Below are positions 1-8,489 of a DNA stretch of 64,000 bases, piece after piece. Location: NCBI GenBank assembly GCA_023382935.1, contig JAHDXL010000003.1, positions 241,559 through 305,558 on the forward strand. Direction: 5' to 3'. The notes under the pieces are model-generated. The model made no database searches, was not told where the DNA came from, and saw only the letters and a list, made by a program, of their open reading frames with translations. The first letter of the stretch is position 1, and each line of letters opens with the position of its first letter. The DNA is from Phycisphaerales bacterium. GTDB taxonomy: Bacteria > Planctomycetota > Phycisphaerae > Phycisphaerales > UBA1924. Made by a program: the position numbers and the translations under genes.

Positions 1-1
1 G

Positions 2-1096
2 GGGGGGTGTACTGGCGCACACCCCCCGGGGCGGGTGGGGTTGAATGTGCGGGTGGGGGGGGGGGCGGGGCGCCCCCCCCCCGCCCCCCGGCTGCTCAGG
101 CAGTTCCACGCGAGGTACGTTGACTGCGCCTGTAGTTGAGCCGCGGTTGATGAAGTGAACCAGTTTGGCGACCACGTCCTCGGCGATGTTGGCCTGCGCC
201 TCGGCCGTCGAGCCGCCGATATGCGGTGTCAGAATCACATTCTCCAACCCGCACAACTCACTGGCAAAACGCTCGTCCTTCGAGGCCGGCTCGTGCGGGA
301 AGACGTCGACCGCAGCCCCGGCCAGATGTCCGGATCGCACCGCCTCGGCCAGCGCCGGCACGTCCACCACCGACCCGCGCGCGTTGTTGATGAGAAACGA
401 GCCGTGCTTCATCGCCGCCAGTTGCTCGCGCCCGATCAGGTTCTTCGTCAGCGGCGTGGCGGGCACATGCAGCGTGACAACGTCGGCGGCGGCCAGCAGT
501 TCGGCCAGCGACCCGAGCCGCTGCGCGTTGCCCAGAGCCAGTTTGGGCTCGATGTCCACGTACACCACGCGCATGCCCATCGCCTCGGCGAGCACCGACA
601 CCTGCGAGCCGATGTGCCCGTAGCCCACGATGCCCAGCACGCGCCCGCGGACCTCGTGCGAGCCGGAGGCCGACTTGTCCCACCGACCCTCATGCAGGGC
701 GCTGCTGCGGGCAAACAGCCGCCGGTGCAGGGCAACGATTTCGGCGATGGTCAGTTCCGCGACCGAGCGCGTGTTGCTGAATGGCGCGTTGAAGACTGGG
801 ATGCCGCGCCGCCCCGCCGCGTCGAGCGCCACCTGGTTGGTGCCGATGCAGAAGCACCCGATCGCCAGCAGGCGCGAGGCCGCCTCGACCTGCGCCGCTT
901 CGACCTGTGTCTTGGAGCGGATGCCCAGCACGTGGGCGGTATCCAGCAGAGCGTTCAGTTCGTCAGGCCCCGGCGCGTGCCGGAGCATCTCGACGCGGAA
1001 GCCCTCGCGCTCGAAGATGTCGCGGGCGCGTTCGTGCACGCCCTCGACCAGCACGATGCGCATGCGATCGCGCGGGAATGATGTGACGCGGCTCAT
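2..1096 (-). CDS. serA: D-3-phosphoglycerate dehydrogenase, C-terminus lost at window edge
   Basis: Oxidises 3-phosphoglycerate to 3-phosphohydroxypyruvate, the first step of serine synthesis, in the cytosol. The translation follows the E. coli SerA type closely: the IGCFCIGTNQV stretch near residues 79-89, the Rossmann motif GYGHIGS at about 158-164, and the catalytic Arg of NARGS, Glu of HEP and His of PHIGGST at about 240, 269 and 292. The start ATG (1094-1096) overlaps the uppP stop by 4 bp, so the two are translationally coupled. After residue 335 the frame enters G/C homopolymers and stays open to base 2, where an ACT domain would be expected. The coding match ends near base 92; what follows looks like damaged or error-rich sequence. 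Identity is very secure, the C-terminus is not. Confidence 0.93.
   Translation of the reverse strand, partial: MSRVTSFPRDRMRIVLVEGVHERARDIFEREGFRVEMLRHAPGPDELNALLDTAHVLGIRSKTQVEAAQVEAASRLLAIGCFCIGTNQVALDAAGRRGIPVFNAPFSNTRSVAELTIAEIVALHRRLFARSSALHEGRWDKSASGSHEVRGRVLGIVGYGHIGSQVSVLAEAMGMRVVYVDIEPKLALGNAQRLGSLAELLAAADVVTLHVPATPLTKNLIGREQLAAMKHGSFLINNARGSVVDVPALAEAVRSGHLAGAAVDVFPHEPASKDERFASELCGLENVILTPHIGGSTAEAQANIAEDVVAKLVHFINRGSTTGAVNVPRVELPEQPGGGGGAPRPPPHPHIQPHPPRGVCASTPP
51..90. other. G-run/C-run block at the window edge
   Basis: A run of about 15 G with one C is followed by about 16 C with one G, forming a near-perfect inverted repeat that could fold into a hairpin or G-quadruplex. It lies exactly where the SerA reading frame should enter the ACT domain. 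It may be a genuine structure or a base-calling or assembly artefact at a contig end; the artefact is more likely. Confidence 0.5.
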
Positions 1097-2046
1097 GGCT
1101 GCGCCTCCGCGGCTGGCGGCCGGGGCGTTGCATCAGGTGAGATGTTTACGGCGCCCGTCCACCACAAGGCGCCGAGAACGGCGCACAGCAGGATGCGGTA
1201 GATCCCGAACACAGTGAGGCCGTGGCGTGTGAGAAACCCCACCAGCAACTTGACCGCCACGGCGGCCGAAAGCGTGGCCACGACAATGCCGACGATCATC
1301 GGCAAGGGCCCGATGACTTCGAACATGTGGGGTCCGTCGCCGGTGACGTCTTTGGCCAGTTTGTAGACGCACGCGCCGCCCAGCGTGGGCAGGCCCAGCA
1401 GGAAACTGAACTCGGCGGCCTGCCTTGGCTTCAACCCGACCAGCACCCCGCCGGAAATGGTCATCATGCTGCGGCTGGTGCCGGGCCACATGGCCACGCA
1501 CTGGAGCAGCCCGATGACCAGCGCGTCGATCCAGGTCATCTCGGCAATGTCGCGCCCTGTGACCAGTTCCGAGTTCTCACGTTGCGGACGGATCTTCCAA
1601 CGGTCGATGCCGATCATGAAGACTCCGCCGAGCAGGAGGGCGCCCAAGACCGGACCGGCGTAGAAGAGGTGGGCGTCGATCCAGTCGTCCAGGAGCACGC
1701 CGAGCACCGCCGCAGGAAGGAACGCGACGATGATGTTGATGGCCAGTTTCAGTCCGGCGCGATCGCGGCCGAGCACGCCGAGGATCATCTGCAGGACGCG
1801 CTGGCGGAACAGCCCGAGGACGGCCAGGATGGCGCCGCCCTGGATCACGATGTTGAACGCGTCGACGGCGGCCTTTTGCTCCTGCGGCGAGTCCAGCCCC
1901 ATCAACGCCGACGCGATGATGAGATGCCCGGTGGAACTGATCGGGAGATACTCGGTGATCCCCTCGACCAGTCCGAGAACCGCCGCGTCCAGGGGCGTCA
2001 CGAACGAGGCAGCCGGATCTACACTGGCCAGATTCAAGAGCATCAT
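1093..2046 (-). CDS. uppP: Undecaprenyl-diphosphatase
   Basis: Integral membrane enzyme (BacA/UppP family, 317 aa) that dephosphorylates undecaprenyl diphosphate to recycle the lipid carrier for cell-wall polymers. The family signature EGITEYLPISSTGH sits near residues 28-41 and the second active-site motif PGTSRSM is near residue 190. Around eight hydrophobic segments are visible. Two ATG codons stand at 2046 and 2043; a GGAGAGA lies just upstream, so the second may be used. It heads a two-gene unit with serA (4-bp overlap) and diverges from the methyltransferase at 2109 across a 62-bp gap that must hold both promoters. Confidence 0.95.
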   Translation of the reverse strand: MMLLNLASVDPAASFVTPLDAAVLGLVEGITEYLPISSTGHLIIASALMGLDSPQEQKAAVDAFNIVIQGGAILAVLGLFRQRVLQMILGVLGRDRAGLKLAINIIVAFLPAAVLGVLLDDWIDAHLFYAGPVLGALLLGGVFMIGIDRWKIRPQRENSELVTGRDIAEMTWIDALVIGLLQCVAMWPGTSRSMMTISGGVLVGLKPRQAAEFSFLLGLPTLGGACVYKLAKDVTGDGPHMFEVIGPLPMIVGIVVATLSAAVAVKLLVGFLTRHGLTVFGIYRILLCAVLGALWWTGAVNISPDATPRPPAAEAQP

Positions 2047-2108
2047 TCTCTCCGCGCGGCAGGGAGCACATCGGCCCGGGAAGGGGCCGGACTCTAGGTG
2101 ACGCCCAC

Positions 2109-2960
2109 ATGGCCCACCTGATCGAAGTTGATGAACTGTCTGGCCCCGAACTGGCGCCCTACCGCGACCAGAAGGACGTGTGGCTGCGATCGAGGCACCA
2201 TCCTCGGGCCGAGCCGCAGGCGAGCGGGACCGGCTTGTCGGGCGGGCTGTTTCTGGCTGAAGGAGAACTCGTGCTGGGTGAACTCCTCCGCTCGCGACAC
2301 GAGGTGGTCAGCGTGCTGGTGGCATCGAACAAGGTCGAGCGTCTACGCCCGATGCTCGAGCGTCTCGACGCGGCGACCCCGGTGTTCGTGGGTTCGCCGG
2401 GCGTGGTTGAGCGAGTGGTAGGCTACGACCTGCACCGCGGAGTGCTCGCCTGTGGCCGGGCCGCTCCGCTCCCCTCTCTGGAGGATGTGCTGCGCGGGGC
2501 GAGGACGCTGGTGGTGCTGGAGAATCTGTCCAACCACGACAACGTGGGCGGGATCTTCCGGTGTGTGCGGGCGTTGGCAGGTGACGCGGGGGCGGTGCTG
2601 CTGACGCCCGGGTGCTGCGATCCGCTCTACCGACGGGCCCTCCGCGTCTCGATCGGGCACGCGCTGCATGTCCCCTGGACGTGGTTGGAAGATGGTGCGG
2701 CGGACATCAGCCGGGTCGCGGCTGCCGGCTTTGAGGTGCTGGCGCTGACGCCCGAGCCGAGGGCGGTGGAGATCGGGCAGGTGGGACGGATGGAACGGTT
2801 CTGCCTGCTGGCCGGGGCCGAGGGTCCGGGGCTGAGCCAAGCAGCCTTGGAGCGGGCGAGTCGGCGGGTCAGGATCGGGATGGATCCGGCGGTGGATTCG
2901 TTGAACGTGGTAGTCTCGGTGGGGGTGGCGCTGCACGCGCTGCGTCCGCGCGTGGAATGA
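2109..2960 (+). CDS. TrmH/SpoU-family RNA 2'-O-methyltransferase
   Basis: A 283-aa SPOUT-fold methyltransferase that uses SAM to methylate ribose 2'-OH in rRNA or tRNA. All three SpoU motifs are present: NLSNHDNVGGIFRCVRA (motif 1) near residue 138, LLAGAEGPGLS (motif 2) near 237 and the MDPAVDSLNVVVSVGVAL segment (motif 3) near 257-274. An N-terminal substrate-binding region (LFLAEGELVLGELL) resembles the L30e-like domain of RlmB-type enzymes. The precise target nucleotide cannot be read from sequence. The downstream gene starts about 100 bp later with its own ribosome binding site. Confidence 0.88.
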   Translation: MAHLIEVDELSGPELAPYRDQKDVWLRSRHHPRAEPQASGTGLSGGLFLAEGELVLGELLRSRHEVVSVLVASNKVERLRPMLERLDAATPVFVGSPGVVERVVGYDLHRGVLACGRAAPLPSLEDVLRGARTLVVLENLSNHDNVGGIFRCVRALAGDAGAVLLTPGCCDPLYRRALRVSIGHALHVPWTWLEDGAADISRVAAAGFEVLALTPEPRAVEIGQVGRMERFCLLAGAEGPGLSQAALERASRRVRIGMDPAVDSLNVVVSVGVALHALRPRVE

Positions 2961-3056
2961 ATGTCGATCCCATCGGGTTTGGGCGTCGTAGGGACTTCGG
3001 ATAGACTTGCGGGGCCGGGGGCGGTTCTCTCCGGCTCGTTTCAGGGAGGTGCACGA

Positions 3057-4397
3057 ATGTCGAGGATGCGATGGGCCGGCGCCGCGCTGGTGAGCGCCGT
3101 TTCGATCACGTTCGCCCAGCCGGTGATTCAGGCCCCGGGTCATGATCTGGCACGCGAAGGAACGGGCGAGCGCCGTGCGCAACTCAATGCGATGGAACTC
3201 AAGCCCTTTGACCCGTCGCTGTGGTCGCAACTGAGCGACTGGACGAACGGTTCGGCCCTGAGCGAGGAATCAACCCACGGCAAGGTGGTGGTCATCTACA
3301 CATGGACCAGTTACCTGCCCAATACAACGCGTCCGATCGCGACGTTGAACCGGGCGATCAAGGATTACGGCGAGAAGGGTCTGGTCGTGGTCGGGGTGCA
3401 TCCTGCCACGGGCTGGGAGGGCGCCGGCAAGGCGCTGGAGGAGCGCAAGGCCTCCTTCGTGGCTGCGCAGGACCAGACCGGCGCGTTCCGCAACTGGCTG
3501 AAGGTGGATCAGGATCCGGATTTCTACCTGATCGACCGTGCGGGGCAGTTGCGCTTCGCCGACCTGGACACCGCGGCGCTGGGGGCGGCCATTGACTTGC
3601 TGATCAAGGAGACCACCGAGGAGTCAGCCGACGTGGTGGCGCGGTTGAAGCGGGCGCAGGCCGAGGCCGATCGCGACTTCTCACGGACCTACGACATCCG
3701 ACAGGATTTTCACCTCTCTGACATTCCCGAACTGCCCTTCGCTCAGCCAACGGAAGAGCAGTACGCGGCCGTGAAGTGGCCCAAGGAAAAGGTCGACGAG
3801 GAGGCCCAGCGTTCGCGTTACGGGCAGGAAACCGGTCCGGCCCGGATGCCCCAGTACGACTCCATGGCTTTCTACCCGTCCAAGCCCGAGTTCCGGGGCC
3901 GGCTGGTGATCGCGTACTTCTTCAACCCAACGGTGCCGCAGAGTTACCAGCAGTTCATCGCCGAGGCCAACCGGCTCCAGAAGGCGCACGGGCGCGACGT
4001 GGTGGTGCTGGGAGTGATGTCACCTAAGGAGGATCCCAACGCCCGCAACCGCGGCGGGCAGGAGGGAGAGAAGATCGACCCGGTCAAGTGGGCGCAGGAG
4101 TTTGCCGAGTTTGCGCGCCAGCGCGACCCCAAGCACTGGCTCGTGACTGATCCGTCCGGGCAGTTCGTGACGGCCCTCAATGTCAATCAGCGATCGGGCA
4201 ACCAGGACGCCGGGGTGTTCGCCGCGGCCAACATGACCTACGTGGCGCTGGTGAGTTCTGACGGGACGATTCGCTGGCACGGACCCCGGCAATCCTCGTG
4301 GTTCCAGTTCATGCTCGACGAACTGCTGCGGGTCGATCCGGCGGTGCGCGAGCGCCGCAAGGTTGAAGAGGACTATCGCCGCTCGCGCGGCGGCTGA
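3057..4397 (+). CDS. Exported tandem thioredoxin-fold protein without CxxC
   Basis: A 446-aa protein with a Sec-type signal (MSRMRWAGAALVSAVSI). The ATG at 3057 is chosen because GGAGGT lies 7 nt upstream; an in-frame ATG at 2961 lacks this. After the signal come KPFDPSLWSQLSDWTNGSA and two TlpA/thioredoxin-like domains, around residues 60-170 and 270-430. The active-site positions read YTWTSYLPNT and YFFNPTVPQS, so the redox CxxC is absent from both. It shares the KPFDxSL...WxNGSA block with the next gene, so the two are paralogues in one operon. It probably acts as a non-catalytic periplasmic or cell-surface partner; the exact role is unknown. Confidence 0.75.
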   Translation: MSRMRWAGAALVSAVSITFAQPVIQAPGHDLAREGTGERRAQLNAMELKPFDPSLWSQLSDWTNGSALSEESTHGKVVVIYTWTSYLPNTTRPIATLNRAIKDYGEKGLVVVGVHPATGWEGAGKALEERKASFVAAQDQTGAFRNWLKVDQDPDFYLIDRAGQLRFADLDTAALGAAIDLLIKETTEESADVVARLKRAQAEADRDFSRTYDIRQDFHLSDIPELPFAQPTEEQYAAVKWPKEKVDEEAQRSRYGQETGPARMPQYDSMAFYPSKPEFRGRLVIAYFFNPTVPQSYQQFIAEANRLQKAHGRDVVVLGVMSPKEDPNARNRGGQEGEKIDPVKWAQEFAEFARQRDPKHWLVTDPSGQFVTALNVNQRSGNQDAGVFAAANMTYVALVSSDGTIRWHGPRQSSWFQFMLDELLRVDPAVRERRKVEEDYRRSRGG

Positions 4398-4427
4398 TCG
4401 CGCGGGCCAAGCCCGCAGGAGTGTTGC

Positions 4428-5627
4428 ATGAGTGTGCTGCTCGCACTGACGGTCGGGGCTGGTCTCCTGCTCGCCGAGCCCGCCGATGACTGGAAATACC
4501 GACGCGAAGGCGAGGGCGAGCGGCGCACGGCCTTGGACGCGGGCGAACTCAAGCCCTTTGACCTGTCGCTGCTCAACGCGCTGACTTCGTGGCAGAACGG
4601 CTCGGCACCCGACGCGCGTCTGGTCGACGGCAAGGTATTGGCGATCGTATTCTGGAACAACGCCGAGCCGACCTCGGTGCGGGCGGTGGTTCCCACCCTC
4701 AAGCGCCTGGAAATGACCTACGGCGACCGGGGCTTTGTCTCTGTCGCGGTCCACGGGCCCGACCACTGGGACGAGGCGCAGGAGCGGATTGCTTCCGGGC
4801 TGATGACCACGCGCATCGCGCTCGACGCGGACGGGGCGCTGGGCAAGGCGCTCGGGGCCGACGAAGCGCCGGACTGCTTCGTGATCGACCGGGCGGGGCA
4901 GATGCGATTTGCCGACCTGGACGATCGTGACCTGCCCAATGTCGTGCGTGCGCTGGTGGGCGAGACGCGCGAGGAAGCCCAGCAGGCGGGGGCCCGCCGG
5001 GCTGAGCGGGCCAGCCTGTTGGAGAAGGAAGCCCAGCAGAAGGCCGACAGGGAGAAGCGTCGGGCCGAGCAGATCGCCAAGGTGCCGCCTAGGCCGGGCC
5101 AGCAGGCGTACATGTCGGCGGCCTGGCCGGAGCAGAACAAGCCGCGTGATCCGGCACGGTTGAACGCGAAGGACGTGCAGGGCAAGCCGTTACCGGTGCC
5201 GTTCGGCAAGGAGACGTGGCTGTCCGAGCCGGTGCCGCTGGAGGGTCGCGTGGTGGTGCTGGATTTCTGGGCGACCTGGTGCGGGCCCTGCATTGCCGCT
5301 TCGCCCAAACTGGACAGTTTGCAGAAGAAGTACGTGGACGATCTGGTGGTCATCGGCGTGGCCGGGCAGGCTCGCGGCTCGCAGTATCCAGAGGACGAAC
5401 GGACTATCCGTCAGTACATGAAGCAGCACAAGGTGTCCTACTCGCACGTGCATGATGTCAGCCAGGGCGTGTACCGCTCGCTGGGCATTGCCGCCATTCC
5501 GCACGTGGTGGTGCTGAGCAGCGACGGCGTGGTGCGCTGGCAGGGTAATCCGCATGATGCGGCGTTCGAGAAGGCGGTCGAGGAGACCATCGCGGTTGAC
5601 CCTTGGGTGACCGCTCGACACGAGTAG
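4428..5627 (+). CDS. TlpA-like thiol-disulfide oxidoreductase with a degenerate N-terminal domain
   Basis: A 399-aa exported protein. The short N-terminal hydrophobic segment (LLALTVGAGLLLAEP) is followed by the KPFDLSLLNAL...WQNGSA block shared with the preceding gene, a thioredoxin-like domain lacking cysteines (FWNNAEPTS), a charged Ala/Glu/Lys linker and a C-terminal TlpA domain with an intact active site, FWATWCGPC, near residue 285. It therefore has one catalytic and one dead redox domain. It is 30 bp downstream of its catalytically dead paralogue and 3 bp upstream of trmL, in one transcription unit. It probably reduces or isomerises disulfides in exported proteins; the substrate is unknown. 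Confidence 0.8.
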   Translation: MSVLLALTVGAGLLLAEPADDWKYRREGEGERRTALDAGELKPFDLSLLNALTSWQNGSAPDARLVDGKVLAIVFWNNAEPTSVRAVVPTLKRLEMTYGDRGFVSVAVHGPDHWDEAQERIASGLMTTRIALDADGALGKALGADEAPDCFVIDRAGQMRFADLDDRDLPNVVRALVGETREEAQQAGARRAERASLLEKEAQQKADREKRRAEQIAKVPPRPGQQAYMSAAWPEQNKPRDPARLNAKDVQGKPLPVPFGKETWLSEPVPLEGRVVVLDFWATWCGPCIAASPKLDSLQKKYVDDLVVIGVAGQARGSQYPEDERTIRQYMKQHKVSYSHVHDVSQGVYRSLGIAAIPHVVVLSSDGVVRWQGNPHDAAFEKAVEETIAVDPWVTARHE

Positions 5628-5630
5628 GGC

Positions 5631-6155
5631 ATGAAGGTGGGCGCAACGCCGGCAAAGGGCGATGGGCTGCTGTTTCAGGTTGTGCTACACGAGCCCGAGA
5701 TCCCGAACAACACGGGGAACATCGGGCGGACCTGCGTGGCCACGCGGTGCGGCCTGCACCTGATTCACCCCCTGGGCTTTGAGATCTCGGAGAAGGCGTG
5801 CCGGCGCGCCGGGCTGGACTACTGGCCCCGGCTGCACCTGCATGAGCACACCAACTGGGAGCAATACCTGGCCAGCGTGCGGGTGCCGCGCGAGCGCCTG
5901 TGGCTGTTCACCACCCGCGCGGACCGGTGCGTCTTTGACGCGACCTTTGATCCGGGAGATCACCTGGTGTTTGGCAAGGAGACTGTCGGCATGCCGGGCT
6001 GGCTTCTCGAGGCATACTCCGACCGGTGCGTGTGTTTTCCCATGGCCGAGGGTGAACGCTCCATGAACCTGTCCGCGGTGGTGTCTGCGGCCGTGTACGA
6101 GGGGATCCGGCAATTGCGTGTACGGAATCTGATTGGTCATGGCCGAGAACTTTAG
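5631..6155 (+). CDS. trmL: tRNA (cytidine(34)-2'-O)-methyltransferase
   Basis: A 174-aa minimal SpoU enzyme that methylates the wobble-base ribose of tRNA-Leu isoacceptors. It shows the typical TrmL N-terminus (VVLHEPEIPNNTGNIGRTC), the segment FEISEKACRRAGLDYW, motif 2 FGKETVGMPGW and motif 3 MAEGERSMNLSAVVSAAVYE. Length and motif spacing match the family. It begins 3 bp after the stop of the thioredoxin-like gene. A tRNA-Leu(UAG) is encoded at 33.2 kb, but the known TrmL substrates are the CmAA/cmnm5UmAA isoacceptors. Confidence 0.92.
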   Translation: MKVGATPAKGDGLLFQVVLHEPEIPNNTGNIGRTCVATRCGLHLIHPLGFEISEKACRRAGLDYWPRLHLHEHTNWEQYLASVRVPRERLWLFTTRADRCVFDATFDPGDHLVFGKETVGMPGWLLEAYSDRCVCFPMAEGERSMNLSAVVSAAVYEGIRQLRVRNLIGHGREL

Positions 6156-6294
6156 TGCAGAAAGTCCAGAAATCGTGGCACGATCAGACCGCCGGAGGTA
6201 CATATCTCGTGAGCGCGTTTCGAACATGGCTCAGGTGTGAGACGTATCTCTTGTAGCGAAGTAGTGATTCAAGTCTCCTCTCCTCTCTCCATCA

Positions 6295-6330
6295 GTGTGC
6301 CGCCCCCCACCAGGGCGGTACACTGTTTTT
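6295..6330 (+). terminator. Intrinsic terminator after trmL
   Basis: The stem CCGCCC/GGGCGG is extended by GTG/CAC and followed by five T residues. It lies 140 bp after trmL and directly abuts the GTG start at 6331. A TACACT hexamer at 6319-6324 overlaps its 3' arm and could be the -10 of a leaderless transcript starting at the GTG. Confidence 0.55.
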
Positions 6331-6552
6331 GTGACCAGAGTTTTTCTTCAGCGGGCGAGTCGGGTGGTGATGGCGGGCGTCGCGGTGCTGGCGATCGGCG
6401 GGTGCCGCAAGCCCCTGCTGGCAACCGGCGAGGAGCGATCGCAGTTTGATCGCTACGACCGGGTCCGGGAACAGGATCCCTCGCCGTACTACATGGACGA
6501 GTTTGGGCGCCGGCGTCCCAACCTGCGTGGACGGCTTCTTCCGCGCGAATGA
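6331..6552 (+). CDS. Small lipoprotein, unknown function
   Basis: A 73-aa predicted lipoprotein: TRVFLQRASRVVMAGVAVLAIGGC gives a basic n-region, a hydrophobic core and a lipobox (AIGGC). The mature part is polar and rich in Arg and Asp, containing the stretch YDRVREQDPSPYYMDEFGRR. I do not recognise the family. The start is taken as GTG 6331; an in-frame ATG at 6295 lies inside the terminator hairpin and would spoil the signal peptide. There is no Shine-Dalgarno, so it may be translated leaderless. Confidence 0.6.
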   Translation: MTRVFLQRASRVVMAGVAVLAIGGCRKPLLATGEERSQFDRYDRVREQDPSPYYMDEFGRRRPNLRGRLLPRE

Positions 6553-6779
6553 AAAATTTTCTCGGACGCGCCGAGGCGGTTCTGGGTCCAACATATTGTG
6601 TTGGCCTGACGCGCCCTCGACATGTTCTTGGGCGGTGTGTGCCGACAACCGAGGCAAGCGCGTGGCGTCGGGCTTGAGAGAGCGTGAGTTTTCTACCGCG
6701 AACTGGTGTGAGAATCCGAAAGGAAACGTGGAGAAGGCGCAAATCCTGAGCCTTTCCCGGACGAACCTAGAGTCAAGCC

Positions 6780-7430
6780 ATGTCACGACGCGCACGCAAG
6801 CGAGTTTCACCCCACCGGACCAAGTTGGTGTGGGCATCGCTGGTTTTGTCGATGTCGCTCGTGGGCGGCGGACTGGCGATGCTGGTCGATGGCACGTCGG
6901 CTCCGTCGGGGCTGACGCTTTCACCCATGGTGTCGGTGGTCGGCGGCGGGATGGAGTCGATTCTCCGGACCAATGCTCCGATCACCCCCGGACGGTGGGA
7001 CTCGATCGTCATCTATCACAGCGCTTCGCCCTATGGCACGCCGGCATCGCTCGAGTCGCGCCAGAGGGAACTGACCCGTCAGGGCATGGGCTTCCACTTC
7101 CTGATCGGCAACGGAGCCGGCATGGGCGACGGGGACATTCACGTCGGTTACCGCTGGATGGACCAAGATTCCGGGCTGCACAGCGTCGGGCAGTCGACGC
7201 AGGTCGACCCGCGCCACGCGGTGGGCATCTGCTTGATCGGCGACGGCAACCGGAGGCCTTTCACGCGGATGCAGGTGCAGCGTCTGGCTGAACTTGTCGG
7301 AACTCTGGCTCGCGAACTGGGGGTGGACCTCGGCCGGGTGTATCTGCAGAGTGATCTGGCCGAGACGGGCAGCCCGGGCCGGTACTTCCCGGTGGCCCAG
7401 TTCCGCGAACTGCTGGCCGGGCAACGCTGA
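6780..7430 (+). CDS. Amidase_2/PGRP-fold protein with degenerate zinc site
   Basis: A 216-aa protein with an N-terminal membrane anchor or signal (residues 15-37) followed by an N-acetylmuramoyl-L-alanine amidase (T7-lysozyme/PGRP) fold: VIYHSASPYG near 78-86, RQGMGFHFLIGNG near 100-112 and HAVGICLIGDGN near 146-157. Of the zinc ligands, only the first His (H80) is clear. The second His and the Cys of the usual H-x-D...CPG block appear as QSD (190-192) and SPG (198-200). It may therefore bind rather than cleave peptidoglycan. It is preceded by a 227-bp gap holding no other gene. Confidence 0.75.
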   Translation: MSRRARKRVSPHRTKLVWASLVLSMSLVGGGLAMLVDGTSAPSGLTLSPMVSVVGGGMESILRTNAPITPGRWDSIVIYHSASPYGTPASLESRQRELTRQGMGFHFLIGNGAGMGDGDIHVGYRWMDQDSGLHSVGQSTQVDPRHAVGICLIGDGNRRPFTRMQVQRLAELVGTLARELGVDLGRVYLQSDLAETGSPGRYFPVAQFRELLAGQR

Positions 7431-7583
7431 GGCTTCGGCTCCGAATAACAAGAAGTGAGCGTGGACAGGATCCTGCCGCTCCCATGCGCAGGCGAAGGCG
7501 GCTACGATGCCCCTCAAGTTGATGGGTCGGGGCTTTTTGGTCGCCGATCGGGCGTGCTGTGAGTTGGGAGTCAGCCGAGTCAC

Positions 7584-8486
7584 ATGGCAGAAGGACCCGT
7601 ACCCAAGCAGAAGGGCGATCTGGTCGAGGGATACCGCATCATGGCGGAGATCGGTCGGGGCGCGGCCTCGATCATCTACGTCGTGCAGGATGTGAAGACC
7701 AAGCAGGTCTGGGCCCTCAAGCACGTGCAGAAGTCGGGGGCCAAGGACCAGCGTTTCCTGGATCAGGCCGAGGCCGAGTACCGCATCTCGCAGGAACTGA
7801 GCCACCCGAACATCCGGGCGATTCCGAAGATCATCAAGAAGGGTTCGCTGCTGTCGGTGCGGGAACTCTACCTGGTGATGGAGTTGGTGGACGGGCAGAG
7901 TCTCGAGGTGCACCCGCCCCGGACGTTTGAGGAGGCGGTCAACATTTTCAAGCAGACGGCTCGGGCGCTGGCGCACATGCACCAGCGCGGCTACGTGCAC
8001 GCGGACATGAAGCCGCACAACATCGTCATCTCGAGCGAGGGCGAGGTGAAGTTGATCGACCTGGGTCAGTCGTGCAAGATCGGAACGATCAAGGAGCGCA
8101 TCCAGGGCACTCCGGACTACATCGCCCCCGAGCAGGTGCACCGGCGCGAGATCACCCCGCGGACGGACATCTACAACCTGGGTGCGACGATGTACTGGAC
8201 GCTGACGCGCCAGCACATCCCCACGGCCCTGGCCAAGGGCGACTCGCTGGTCGGCTCGCTGGACGACAACCTGATCGAAAAGCCCAAGCCGGCGTCGGAA
8301 CTGAACCGCCGGATCCATCCGAAACTCAACGAGTTGATCATGCACTGTGTCGAGGTGGATCCCAGGAAGCGTCCGGAGACGATGGCCTGGGTGGCCGATC
8401 GGCTGGAACTGATCCTCGGCATTCTCCTGGCCGCCGCCGATCGCGACGCTTCGGGTACCGACATGCCCCCGCCCACGGAGGGCTGA
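7584..8486 (+). CDS. Hanks-type Ser/Thr protein kinase
   Basis: A 300-aa soluble kinase. The glycine loop IGRGAAS is at about 23-29, the ATP-anchoring Lys in WALKHV at 46, the catalytic loop YVHADMKPHNIV at 137-148 (HAD in place of HRD), DLGQS at 159-163 in place of DFG, and the APE segment at 181-183. All catalytic residues are retained. No transmembrane or sensor domain follows, so it is a stand-alone cytosolic kinase. The phosphatase gene starts 3 nt after its stop, its Shine-Dalgarno lying inside the end of the kinase gene. The substrate is unknown. Confidence 0.9.
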   Translation: MAEGPVPKQKGDLVEGYRIMAEIGRGAASIIYVVQDVKTKQVWALKHVQKSGAKDQRFLDQAEAEYRISQELSHPNIRAIPKIIKKGSLLSVRELYLVMELVDGQSLEVHPPRTFEEAVNIFKQTARALAHMHQRGYVHADMKPHNIVISSEGEVKLIDLGQSCKIGTIKERIQGTPDYIAPEQVHRREITPRTDIYNLGATMYWTLTRQHIPTALAKGDSLVGSLDDNLIEKPKPASELNRRIHPKLNELIMHCVEVDPRKRPETMAWVADRLELILGILLAAADRDASGTDMPPPTEG

Positions 8487-8489
8487 GCC

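Noticed and set aside
155-1081. Long plus-strand reading frame over serA
   Set aside because: It is the antisense shadow of a very well conserved SerA; its translation is Arg/His-rich without domains.
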